Of a DNA stretch of 23,199 nucleotides, positions 1 to 10,110 are shown piece by piece; position 1 is the first letter of the stretch; each line of letters opens with the position of its first letter. The notes under the pieces were generated by a model. The model had not been told where the DNA came from and searched no databases. It was given only the letters and a program-made list of their open reading frames with translations. Both the position numbers and the translations under genes were made by a program. The stretch is from positions 168,309-191,507 of the forward strand of contig NW_003106599.1 in assembly GCF_000003605.2 (NCBI RefSeq), given 5' to 3'. Origin of the DNA: Saccoglossus kowalevskii (taxonomy: Eukaryota; Hemichordata; Enteropneusta; Harrimaniidae).

Positions 1-22
1 TTGCGCGACGACCACCGCGCTT
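1..22 (-). mobile_element. Truncated end of a TA-flanked MITE-like element
   Basis: Read on the minus strand, positions 22 to 1 begin AAGCGCGGTGGTCGTCGCGC. This matches the left terminus of the element at 8863-8987 at 21 of 22 positions. A TA dinucleotide (23-24) lies immediately outside the terminus, as in the other copies. The body of the element lies beyond the window edge, so only the terminal repeat is visible. Confidence 0.6.
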
Positions 23-24
23 TA

Positions 25-924
25 ATGTAATGTGGTTGACGTCAGTTTTTTGACACGTACGCGTATTTCAGCGCAGACGACACTGACACTATTTAATATT
101 ATATTATGTTTATAATGATTTTTTTTTGAAGAACATTATTCAAAATGTTTTGTTGATTCAATTTCATAGAAAACTGAATGAAATTAATATTTAACGAGAA
201 CCCATTTATTCGTTGAATCGTTGTAACTAGTACCAATTTCTTTATATCATTGTAAGATAGACCCCACCTCGAACTATGTCATCAAACAAAAATTGCCATG
301 GGAAACATTAGTAACACTCCATAAAACCAATAAACATACATTTTTTTCGGTAATTGTGAACCCGTATTCTGATAAAACCTTTTTTTTAAATATTTTGTAT
401 TGCGCCAGGTGAATTGCAAATTGCCATCAAATGGCCGACGAGATCTCGTTGCCTGCGAGAGAGCCACGATATTTGCCACGATGCATACCATGGTTACATC
501 GACAAGGGGAACAGTAGATGCGATGCCAGGAGAGAATAAAATATTATTTGAAGGAAGAAAATAAGTCTCGCCGAGAACTCGACGACCATTTGTGTGGGGC
601 TAAGGAGATTCCCAGATTTTAAATCTCAGTTATTTTCAGCGCGAAATGTCTCTTAATTGTTTTCTTGAAACGAAAGTCAAGAAATTCGTTAGAAATTTCG
701 CAGAATGTTGCACAAACATTTTGGAAGGAGTGATTACGATTTTCAAAGGGCTAAAAGTCACGTACCCAATAAAGTCGTGGTTTTAGACTTTAGTCTCGCG
801 AGAATGAAACTTGGTATGTCACTTTCTAGACATTTCTATTCTATTCACCAGACCGGACGTTCTCTTTAACTATTTAGTTATGCGGGATATTTTTTACAGA
901 AGAACGACAGATGTTATAATAAAT
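25..924. other. Non-coding intergenic sequence
   Basis: No recognisable gene. It is A+T-rich with short homopolymer runs. Two motifs stand out: a perfect CRE palindrome TGACGTCA at 37-44 and an RFX/X-box-like partial palindrome (TTGCCATGGGAAAC) at about 293-306. The open frames here, including 69 codons on the minus strand at 282-491 and 874-1083, show no recognisable domain. Confidence 0.6.
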
Positions 925-926
925 TA

Positions 927-1185
927 AAGGGCGGTGGTTGTCGCGCTGCGCATGTGTGCGACATTTGTGTTGATAAACACTGATTTCCCCACGATTCAAT
1001 GCGCTTTTCTGAGGAAAGTACGAGTACGAGTTTTGATCTATTACCGACGGTGACTCCTTCGATATCTTCCAGTCATCTAACAATTCATCTAATCAAAGCT
1101 TGGTATTAAACGTCTCAGTTTATACTCGCTTTGTTTATTTGAGACCCATATATTGCGCATGTGTGGCGCAACTACAACCGCCCTT
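927..1185. mobile_element. MITE-like element with imperfect terminal inverted repeats and TA flanks
   Basis: The left end begins AAGGGCGGTGGTTGTCGCGC (927-946). The right end, read in reverse complement from 1185, begins AAGGGCGGTTGTAGTTGCGC, matching at 17 of 20 positions. TA dinucleotides flank both ends (925-926 and 1186-1187), the target-site pattern of Tc1/mariner-type elements; an ATT duplication is an alternative reading. A subterminal 12-mer TGCGCATGTGTG appears at both ends in the same orientation, just inside the inverted termini. There is no transposase reading frame, so the element is non-autonomous at about 259 bp. It shares termini with the copies at 1-22 and 8863-8987, which supports a real family. 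Confidence 0.65.
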
Positions 1186-1187
1186 TA

Positions 1188-4100
1188 TTCACGTCCAAGT
1201 GCAGCTACTATTAAACACTTATAGTAGTTAATCAATCCTTAATAATAAACAAATATATTCGTCATCATGCCAAAGAATCGCGCGCGACATTACAAAATCA
1301 ATACTAAGATAGAATTCTACACAAAAATACAAAATATTTCTCAATTTTCACATAGATGTTACACAGATGAAGAAAATGAATTACAAACAGGGGTCCACCG
1401 TACTCAGTTGGAAGAAACTCAATCAATTCAAACAGTCAAAATATAATGTTTCGTCTGTGTCAAAGAAATACCACTCTTTCCTAAAGATATATTTGAATAT
1501 CTTAAAATTGTGAACATGCCGTAAAAAAGATAAGTATGTCTTAAAAGATACGTGTTGATGTCTAGAAGTACTAACAACGGTTATTTTGACGAGAATTCCG
1601 ATTCTTTCAGTCGTCATTCAAGACAAATAAAAGGCAAAAATATAAAGAATAGCGCAAATTATCGTTTTTCTGTGATATTCTTGTGTAATCAGTAATTATG
1701 AAAATAATTTATGGGTGCATAGGGAATACATTTCGTTATGAATTATTCTTAATATAAATTTATCTTGTCAAAATCAGGTTTTCATTATTTTCTCCCATTT
1801 AACGAAAGAGTTTCACAATATCGAAAACGGAAAGTCTTTATCGTAGTACTGGGTAGCTCTATCTTAAATGCAAACATTTCTCGTTAAGACCCTGAGAGTT
1901 AGATAGGCACCTATATAGCCGTTAGGATATCGAGTTTACTCTTATTCCACTGCGTCCGCGCAAACATCGAACATTGTGAACTCGAAATAGCAATGCATGA
2001 CGGGATTGATTGTAGTACAACACGTCAGTTGTTGTCTTTTCCATTCTTTTTGGAAATGACAATAACGAAAAATTCTTCCTTCAAGTTCTTTACTGGCATT
2101 TTATGTAGCTTTCATAGTTGAGACAACGATGTTTAAAAAACACATATATATTTCGTTTGAAGTTGAATCATTCTCATCAGTGGACGAGTAGTGGTTCGTT
2201 ATTTATTAACTCCAACCTAACATCAATTCTATACATTTGATATTGGGGACTAGTGAAATACATGTATAGGTGATTGGTTACCATGGAAATGAGAAACTAT
2301 CTTTTCCAATAAAGTGTGATTCCTGAAATTTGAGTGACAATGATTTGAAACAAGCCTTGTTGTGCGATATTCTCCAAATAAATAATCACGCGAATAGTTC
2401 TTGCGTCATCATGTTTTGTTTGCAAATGAGAGTCTGACGTCATCAATCCGATATCATTTTGTGTAACCATCTTTTTCTTACTAGGCATACTAAGGAATGA
2501 CGTGACCAAACTATTCCAGTTCCGTTCAAAAAGAAGCATGTCGAGTGGTCAATCTAAAATTGTTGGTTTACTCCATTGACATCAAAGTCTTATTCGTTTT
2601 GCGTGCGCATGCGCTCTAGCGTTTTCATTGCTTCGAACAAATACTGATATGTTTGTCGCCAAAAAAATGTTTTTATTTCATCTTGAATAATATCCTGCAA
2701 ATTAACTTATTTCACAACAGTGAATCTTATAATGCTTGATTATTATTATTTTTTTCAATCTAGATATCATTATCGAATTGGGCAAATCCGGTTATAACGT
2801 GGTAATACCGAGCGAATTTTGATTCCACTAATGTCACGTGACGAGGAAGGATTCGAGCGAAAGAAAATAATTCCGGCGTATCTGTTTAATGTAAAAATAA
2901 AAAAAATAACTTGCTATTAGGGATCTAGAAGTGAAAAAAATCATGGTGATGAGCCATTTTTTTCCAATGGATTATGCAAAGTTACAGTTTTTACTGTTAC
3001 TTACTTGTTGCTGGACGATATTAGAGGTAATTCTTTAAAATAATTTAAAACAAAGTTCGGAAAATCAAGTTGTGGAAAATCTGTAGAAACTCAGATCTCG
3101 TATTTCTTACATTGAAACAGTGCCACTCTGACCGATTTCCGCAAAATGACACCGGCCCGCAATCTCTTGGATGGGTTTCTTCGAATCTGCCGTTTAACTA
3201 ATTCACCAAACTCACTTCTAGATATTCATGTACGAACCGGGGTACGAGGGCAAAGTTAAAATCGTGTGTGGCGTCTTTTTCACAGGCATTACAAAACAGG
3301 CGTAGTGATATACTAGTAGATCATATCACACCTGTGTCTGTCATTGCATCGGCAACGTGTACATTTCTCTAGTCCACGCAATCGCCGTGATCCCAGAATC
3401 TCTCTTTACATTGAGTGTACGCGCATGCAGCGAGTGGCCTTGGGCAATTTTCCAGACATATACTGAAAACGGCTTGAATAACAAATAACATATAACATAT
3501 TTCCTGATTTTCACTCAGTTCGTTCATCTACTCACTACCCAACTCGCATGGACGGTATAACGCGCCCGAATAATGGATGAATCGTAATTTATCTTTAGTT
3601 TTAGCAATGTGGGCCGGGTTAGCATCGCGTTTTCCACGTCTTCTCGGTGAACTCGCCGTAGTTAGCGAGCATAATGACGGATCGCGCTTCTCAAGGTCTC
3701 TTGCTTCGACGTCACTTTTTCTTAGTCACAACAAAGCCACCGATGTCAATTGTAGCCAAGTAAGATGAATGTTTACAACGTGCGCGCTTTGCCTTTGATT
3801 ACACGGTGATGGGGATCTAGAATCCTCCCAACTCATCACTGTTAAATCGACCTACAATTGTAATTTTATCAAGAAACTGCCAAAAAATAGTAAATACACA
3901 CGAGATGTCAACACTATCTATATGTTATTATATTATAGCTGTGGAATGGAAAAAAAATTGTCAGTAATTGCGTGAATATTTAAACAGTAGAAGGCTTATA
4001 CCCAAAGTTGCTGACGTTACATGACGGATGAGAATGACAAACGCAATAGAAATACAAAAAATTAGCCTGTAATCAATTCTCATATAACCAACATTTAGCG

Positions 4101-4681
4101 TATGTAAAAAAAACGAAAACAATTTGCTCAAAAAAGAAATCGATTATTATATTATTGAAACACACCGTGAGCAGGGATTACCATGAATATACACGTCACC
4201 CTACCGTATGTGACGTCACAGTATTGATGAAAACCAGAATACTGCAACTTACACGTCGCGTCCAAAAAAACATCCCCGTATCACGTTAGCTTCACAGTCA
4301 CGTTTTCTCGGCGATTTAAAAAAAAAATAACTTGAAATACTGACGACAATTCGATTTGGTGTCATGGCAACTAACACCGGTTCTGGACGGTTTTAATTAA
4401 ATGTCCCAGACTGCGTTCAAGCTGGTCACACCATTCGTTAATCTGCGCGCCAAATCATGAATAATGCATGAGCGTTCTTATTAATATGCACGCGCTATAT
4501 CTCCGCATACTCAGACGGTCTTCCCAGGCGAATATCGCGCGACAATGTCGTGATGAAAAAGGCGACATGTCATTGAATGTATTCTTCTATTGTGTTCAGG
4601 AAATCAACATAGAGGGGTTAACAAATTAACCGTGTAAGATAGTGGCGGTTCATTGGGTACAAATAGTACGTTGATCAGCAG
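1188..4681. other. Non-coding intergenic sequence with scattered regulatory-type motifs
   Basis: No recognised gene or domain. Perfect CRE palindromes occur at 2435-2442 and 4211-4218. A TCACGTGAC E-box lies near 2833. A POU/homeodomain-like pair lies at 4457-4469 and 4478-4490. The 63-codon frame at 3577-3768 starts with a hydrophobic stretch and overlaps a good splice-donor string (GTAAGA, 3760-3765), but nothing else supports a gene. Confidence 0.55.
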
Positions 4682-5127
4682 TTAGTTCAAGCAGGGAGCT
4701 CCCTGATTCAAGAACTGACGCACCGCCCCGGGTAACGGATGCGCGGCGCCTCCTCTGTAAATAGTGTAGTGGGTACGGTACGAAGACCAGAGAATATCTC
4801 CAGAGACTCTACCACCTGTCCCGAAATTATACTTCTCCCCGTCACAGATTAGATAAACCCGTGTCACCCAAAAAGCTCGCAAGTTATATCGTCAAATCGG
4901 GGACGCGCTCCACGAAGCCCGTAGTCGCTATTGGTAATATACTTCGAGGCGATGATTTCCGAAGCGAAACTGGCGGATACATCATGATCTTGATGGTACA
5001 TCGGTATTAACGGAGATTCACCGCACAGTAATCCGAGATGGCGACAGTCGAAGTCTTCGATCCAGAGTAGTCTGTTCTCAACTACTAACTGCGTCGCTGA
5101 CAGAGACTGACAATGCACAAACCGCAA
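4682..5127 (-). pseudogene. Coding-like, GC-richer block with two overlapping frames; possible decayed gene or transposon remnant
   Basis: Read on the minus strand, one frame is open for 87 codons (5127 to 4864). A second frame overlaps its end by 19 bases and stays open for 66 codons (4882 to 4682). The block is richer in G+C and CpG than its surroundings and uses mixed third positions, which looks more like former coding sequence than the neighbouring A+T-rich DNA. The second frame opens at a TTG, so it is best read as a continuation across a frameshift or an intron rather than a separate gene. The first frame contains SEIIASKY followed by ARPRF, and the second contains FWVTR and RVSGDIL. 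This faintly recalls the layout of a discoidin (F5/8 type C) domain, but it is too weak to assign. The block ends at a perfect 14-bp palindrome, CAGGGAGCTCCCTG (4692-4705), which could be part of a repeat. Function unknown. Confidence 0.25.
4692..4705. repeat. Perfect 14-bp palindrome
   Basis: CAGGGAGCTCCCTG is a perfect palindrome. It is flanked by a further imperfect match (GTTCAAG on the left, TTCAAGAAC on the right). It sits at the downstream end of the coding-like minus-strand block and may mark the terminus of a dispersed repeat. Confidence 0.6.
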
Positions 5128-8100
5128 ACCGTTTTTTTTTATGGACGACCATTCAGTAAAGTAATGCTTAATAAATCTAAAAGTATTCTTTTATGCGGTC
5201 TTAAATGATAATCATAACATCATTCACTATATATCACAGCCTTAGTAACGCGTCTTTTTTAGAGCCGATGACGTTACTCTCGGCCGTCGTAAATCGCGAT
5301 TTCGCGCACTGCAGATAGTAGTTTATTTACGATTATTAGCGAAGTGTGGGAAAAGTTATTATTATTACAAACACACTTTGGCTTTTTTGTTGTAATTTTT
5401 ACGACCTGTTTATTGCGCCACTCTTATTCGGCCATAAAATAACTACAGTCAACCGTTTTCCAGTTTACCCATGATGCAACTTGGTGACGCGGTCGTCCAC
5501 TGTGTGTGTACGTTTCATCTTCTCGAGGAAAAACGTGGCTGTAAACACAGGCACGTGACTAAAATGTGACGTCATCCGATTAGTCTTACTCCTTGCTAAG
5601 TTGTAAAAGTGAATATTTTTTAATCTAGTGAAATGTCGAGGGCATTCGATTTCGTTATTGATTACAAGATATTTTTAAGCTATAAATACATATTTTTTTT
5701 TTCATGTTTGTTAGAGGTCGATTTCTATGAAAAATCCCAACCCAACGTAACTCAGGGTACGGTGCTCATACGGTTCAGTCAATATTGTTTATATTGTCGG
5801 CGGTGGAGCAAACACTTGCTCATCGTGAAGGGTTGTGTTTCCTTGTTTGATTTCAGTTTGAAGAACAACGAAAGTTTGCTCACGTTTTATGGTGGTCATG
5901 ATTACCCTGGTGTTGTTGAGCTACTCTCAGCATAACACCTCCATCTTTATATGAATATTCATAAATTTTAAATGGAACGAAAAATTTCTATTGGCCGATT
6001 GAATAACATACGAACGTTTCCATCCAAACGACGTCGTTGCACATTGTGCTGGTTTGATTAAACTCACATTTAAATTTACATATGAAGATGAATAAACGCC
6101 TTTGTTGCGCCAAGAATACTTGTTAAATTCTGCTCTGAATATTCAATACTTTTGAATCTTAAAGCGTGATATATAAGTTATATTAATTAAGTTCGTTGGA
6201 CAAAATGTGGTTAATGCCGCCATTTTGAAATACTGTGTTGGACTACACTTCTGACATAAACTGTTCTAATACGGCCGTTTTACTCTTATCTGTACACTTA
6301 CTATGATCAAACTGTTTGCAATGTCATATCCTACCTGTTTCATTCAAAATTGTCATTGAACTATCGACAATTTTACCAAAAAAAATATTATTATAAAATG
6401 TGATTCGTTTAAGAGCTATCGACACTTTCTGTCGCACGATGCGGCGGTCAAACGGAGATATGAACACGGGACGTGTTAACTACGTTTGTGTATGAACGTA
6501 CCTAATAGTTGTCACTGAAGTGAACAGAAACATGCTCTTTTTCTAGAGCATTACACGGATTTGGTGGATTGAAGTCATTATGCTAATTTGGTCCTGCTTT
6601 TGTAACAGAAAAAAATAACTCGCCTTATCAGTAACAAACTCATCTATTTTCCGCCCATATATCAACCATTTTACGAGGCACTGAGATAGAGTAAAAGGAG
6701 TCGGCGCTTCAAAGAAATTCCAAGTACACAGAACGTTAGAGTGGCGTGGGTCATTCATACTCGGTAATTAGGCGCCCGCAAAAAGACCCCGACGAGACTG
6801 ATCTGCATAAATAAGACTGGTGGCCAGATATTAGCGGTATCATCGGCCAAATTGTTGTCGCCTAATTTTGATTGCTAACAATGTGGGTGTAATTGTGCGC
6901 ATTAATCGAGCAATTTCCACAACTAGACGATCGACAAATCGACGGAAATATGTGTTATTTATTCTGTGTATGGAATCCGACATCGCCTCATCACGTGATT
7001 CGAACCGAGGCGTTTTCAATTACAACGAGACCTGAGACGCGACGTATTCGCGTATTTGGTTTTTCAAAGTTTTCCAAGTAGATTACCTTCCCAAAGTACG
7101 AGCATTAATCACTTCGCACTATTTCACTTTTAGCAAAACAAAATAAAGAAAAAAAAATTAACCGCGTCCAGTCTTAAACTAGAATATATCGAGTGGGTAG
7201 CAAACACATTCCGCGAAACGGATTTATATGCGATACGTACACTCAGCGCGTGAATCAATTTCGGCGTAACAGTCAAATAAATATTTACGACGACCGATCG
7301 CCGTGTGTCTGCATTGTATAGTTATATAAACTCATCGATGCATAATTTTAAACATAAAACCCCGGCATAAAAACACCCCTTTACTGACAAATTAAAGGAG
7401 AATAAAGAGGCCCAAACAACGAAAATCACTGCAGTGTACTTTAATTCAGATGCAAGCATTTGAAATGAACACAGCGTCAGTTGCTTAAAATACGAGGCAG
7501 GTTAGGAAACAGCAATTTCGTTTCGGGGTGAATTCTTTACGAACTCGGTAGCAAGCCCATGAAATAACAGCGTTCGTACGACTCTAAGAGTTTAGTCGGG
7601 TTTATTAGTACAAAGTTTGTCAGTGTAAGTGATACTTGTCACGTGGTCTGTAGATGAGGTGTACGGCGACACAGGCTATACTATCCATCACGCGTTCACT
7701 GATGTTGATACGGGGGCTAGTACTTGTACCGGTCAGCCGACTTAATCATTAAACACCATATCCCACCCACAGAAAGAGTACTTGTAACTTGCTAACGATA
7801 AAAAAGGTTAAGACAATCATGTGGAAAATAACATTTTTTTTTTCTTTTTAAGATTCTCAAAAGAACGCGAGTTTTTTAAACTTTTTCCGCAGCGTTTGGA
7901 GGGAGTAACAAACGAATGCATAGGCAGCACGTGTACGCTTTTAAAATAGATTATATAGATTGTAAATTTGTGGCTTTCGTTTGCGAATATTTTTATACGA
8001 TTTTAATTTTTCTGTTCGGAATACAAACTTTGGTTGGTAGCAAACTCGCCAAACATGACGGCAAGTTAGAGTTACTTCTCAGCAATGCCAATGCGTTGTG

Positions 8101-8860
8101 TACGTCGGCACGGTAATATCGTGACTCGGCAGCCAAGCCGCGATTACGCTGTGTACACAACAACAAAAGTCACAACTGAAAATAATTTCAACGATCATGC
8201 CGTGACTGAAAGAAAATTATTGAGTTTACAAATGTATATTTGACTGCGTGGGGTTGTATGCGTCACGGTATTGGAGATTCAAACGTAGGTATCAGTCACA
8301 GTAACGTTTTCATTTGACAGCTTCCATCGTGACAACAAAATGAAATCTTCTTTGTTTTCAGCGTTTATCATCGGTAAGAAGAACAAGTTTCCTCCGCTTG
8401 TTCGTTGATATAATCTTATCAATTTCGTACGAAATCCGATTGAAACTAAAGGGAAAATTCACAAAAATGTAAACATTGGATTGCCGTGATGGAGGAACTA
8501 AATATTTCGTTTAGATTGTTCCCAGTTCTTCAACTCTATGCAATGAAAATAGCAGTGGGGAGAAGCGTGTCAATTTCGCTTAAAACAACAAAATCGTAGA
8601 AGGTGTTTGCTTTGTTTGATTTTGTATACCTTAACGTTTACGGAAACCGCAACCGTTATCCCCCCCCCCTCACCACCACCACCACGGAGACGTTGTGATT
8701 CTCCCGTCATACACCGCGACTCTGGATTGAACACCTCTGTTCGTAATAAATAAGAAACTATGCATATATAAGAACACTCTCGATATCCGTTGCAACTCTT
8801 CCAAAATGTCTGTTTAAACAGTTTTGCCATATTCTATATATTTCCACAATGTTCTTGTGT
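5128..8860. other. Non-coding intergenic sequence
   Basis: No recognised gene. The longest open frame is 100 codons on the + strand (5633-5935); it has no recognisable domain and an A+T-rich, hydrophobic N-terminal part. Visible motifs are a CRE palindrome (5567-5574), CACGTG E-boxes near 5552, 6994, 7640 and 7929, a 12-bp palindrome ATGAATATTCAT (5951-5962), and a ten-C run followed by CACCACC repeats (8660-8683). GTCACGTGGTCT at 7638-7649 is identical to the E-box context in the Hox promoter at 21250-21261. Confidence 0.55.
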
Positions 8861-8862
8861 TA

Positions 8863-8987
8863 AAGCGCGGTGGTCGTCGCGCAGCGCGTGTTCGAATTCA
8901 TGTAAATAAACAATGTATTTTACACGCGTTGTATACGTCGCTATGAGTATATATCGAACAGGACGTGGCACGATGACTGTCGCCCTT
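8863..8987. mobile_element. Short MITE-like element with TA flanks
   Basis: The left terminus begins AAGCGCGGTGGTCGTCGCGC. The right terminus in reverse complement begins AAGGGCGACAGTCATCGTGC. Similarity resumes inside, where TGTTCGA follows in both arms, giving about 35 bp of imperfect inverted repeat. TA dinucleotides flank both ends (8861-8862 and 8988-8989). At about 125 bp with no reading frame, it is a non-autonomous member of the family seen at 1-22 and 927-1185. Confidence 0.65.
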
Positions 8988-8989
8988 TA

Positions 8990-9628
8990 AGTTTGTACAA
9001 CATGAACGTAATTTCTCATTGGATTGAATCGTGTTTTTTTTTTCTTTTCTTTTTTAATATGTTGCTCTATTCTGAGAACTTGTAACAAGCGTTTATTCAC
9101 AAGGCTATAAGCTAGGCGTGTACCCAAGTCGTTACAGTAGTATTTCTGAATACACCTGTCCCAACAATGTGTTCATTAGTCGGGCCCCTGTTCAATTCAT
9201 CACGACGATAAATCTCGGTCACACTACGCAAATTCTGGAGGAAGGAAATGGGAGGGAGACATTTCCTATCAAGCTCTCCCTCTTAATTATTCTCGAATTA
9301 AGTTTGGAATTTAATTAAAACGTGATTTTATTAATTTTCCAAACTCCAAGGTTGTCATAGCAGCCGACGCAACAATATATCTGATTTTTTTTTACGAGCA
9401 TAACCGACCCACCTATGTACGTATCTTCGGAACAGCTCACTAATGTCTCGTATGTACAAGAACAATACGATATCCTCGATTTTCATTTGAATAAATTCTG
9501 CAAGCTCGGAGAATCGCCAGGAACTTGAAACAGAGGTGGACACTTTCCCATAAAGAAATGTATGACCACAACAACAGAATTACATTTCTGTACATTTCAA
9601 GCACAGACTCCGCGAATCATGTTATAAT
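8990..9628. other. Non-coding sequence between two MITE-like copies, with an A+T-rich hairpin
   Basis: No gene recognised. At 9302-9344 perfect outer arms GTTTGGAA and TTCCAAAC enclose A+T-rich partly pairing sequence and a CGTGA loop, giving a 19-nt imperfect stem. Confidence 0.55.
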
Positions 9629-9630
9629 TA

Positions 9631-9869
9631 AAGCTTCAATTTCGTCGCTGTGCAGCGTGCGTTTCGAAATCAATTTCGTGTAAACAAAGTTGTTTGCACG
9701 CGTTGTATAGCTCGTGGCATGGGACCCATGACGAAGACAGGCCAGTGCTGTGGAAAGTCGCGAGCTTTACCTCGCGCATGTACAATACATTGTTTGTTTA
9801 CATGGAATTCAAACGCCTGTTCATTAATATCACCATCGTGTACACGTACAGCGTGCAGGCTAGGAGCGT
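9631..9869. mobile_element. Diverged, internally inverted member of the MITE-like family
   Basis: The left half (TCGTCGC, GCAGCG, TTTCGAAATC, GTGTAAACAAA, then CACGCGTTGTATA) follows the same order of motifs as the left part of 8863-8987. The right half, read in reverse complement, has GCGTTTGAATTC, CATGTAAACAAACAATGTAT and TACATGCGCG, again matching that element. The copy is therefore a long imperfect palindrome. A TA precedes the left end (9629-9630) and another follows the proposed right end (9870-9871), but the termini are more diverged than in the other copies, so the ends are approximate. Open frames on both strands here look like by-products of the palindrome. Confidence 0.5.
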
Positions 9870-10031
9870 TATTTGGGTGATTAGAACGCGAAAGAAAAAC
9901 TCTCAATAAAACACATCTAAATGTGTACGATTTTAATAAATATTCGGACATCCATCATACTAGCAGTCATTTTAAACGCCTTTTTTAACCCCGTGTCACT
10001 ACGATTATGACAGCCGTGCTACGAATCCTTA

Positions 10032-10045
10032 CCCCAAGAGGGCGC
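10032..10045 (+). promoter_or_regulatory. CTCF-like motif
   Basis: CCCCAAGAGGGCGC fits the bilaterian CTCF core (CCASYAGRKGGCRS) at 12 of 14 positions, including the AGAGGGCGC core. It sits in a local GC-rich patch within otherwise A+T-rich intergenic DNA. CTCF sites partition Hox clusters in vertebrates and flies. A boundary role here is inference from the motif alone. Confidence 0.35.
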
Positions 10046-10084
10046 CGGTTTTGTGCACTTCTTGTGTTCTTGTTACGAATTAGT

Positions 10085-10110
10085 GCGCGTGTGGCGTCAC
10101 ACACACGCGC
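10085..10110. repeat. Perfect 9-bp-arm GC-rich hairpin
   Basis: GCGCGTGTG (10085-10093) and CACACGCGC (10102-10110) are exact reverse complements separated by eight bases. The alternating purine-pyrimidine arms could also favour left-handed DNA. It lies 40 bp from the CTCF-like motif. Confidence 0.6.

Noticed and set aside
3577-3768. 63-codon frame overlapping GTAAGA donor
   Set aside because: The hydrophobic start and donor are suggestive, but there is no recognisable domain or promoter, and the length is within chance.
5633-5935. 100-codon + strand frame
   Set aside because: No recognisable domain, low-complexity Phe-rich N-terminal part and no splice or promoter support.
6990-7075. Possible tRNA on the minus strand (GGTTCGAATC B-box-like string)
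   Set aside because: The T-stem does not pair, and no A-box or cloverleaf is visible upstream.
8880-8900. SINE or tRNA-derived repeat (GTTCGAATTC in the MITE-like copy)
   Set aside because: The string lies within the inverted-repeat arms and is mirrored in the other arm. There is no A-box or poly-A tail, so an inverted-repeat DNA element explains it better.
9650-9951. Frames on both strands (76, 71 and 93 codons)
   Set aside because: They lie in the palindromic MITE-like copy and mirror each other, so they are by-products of the repeat.
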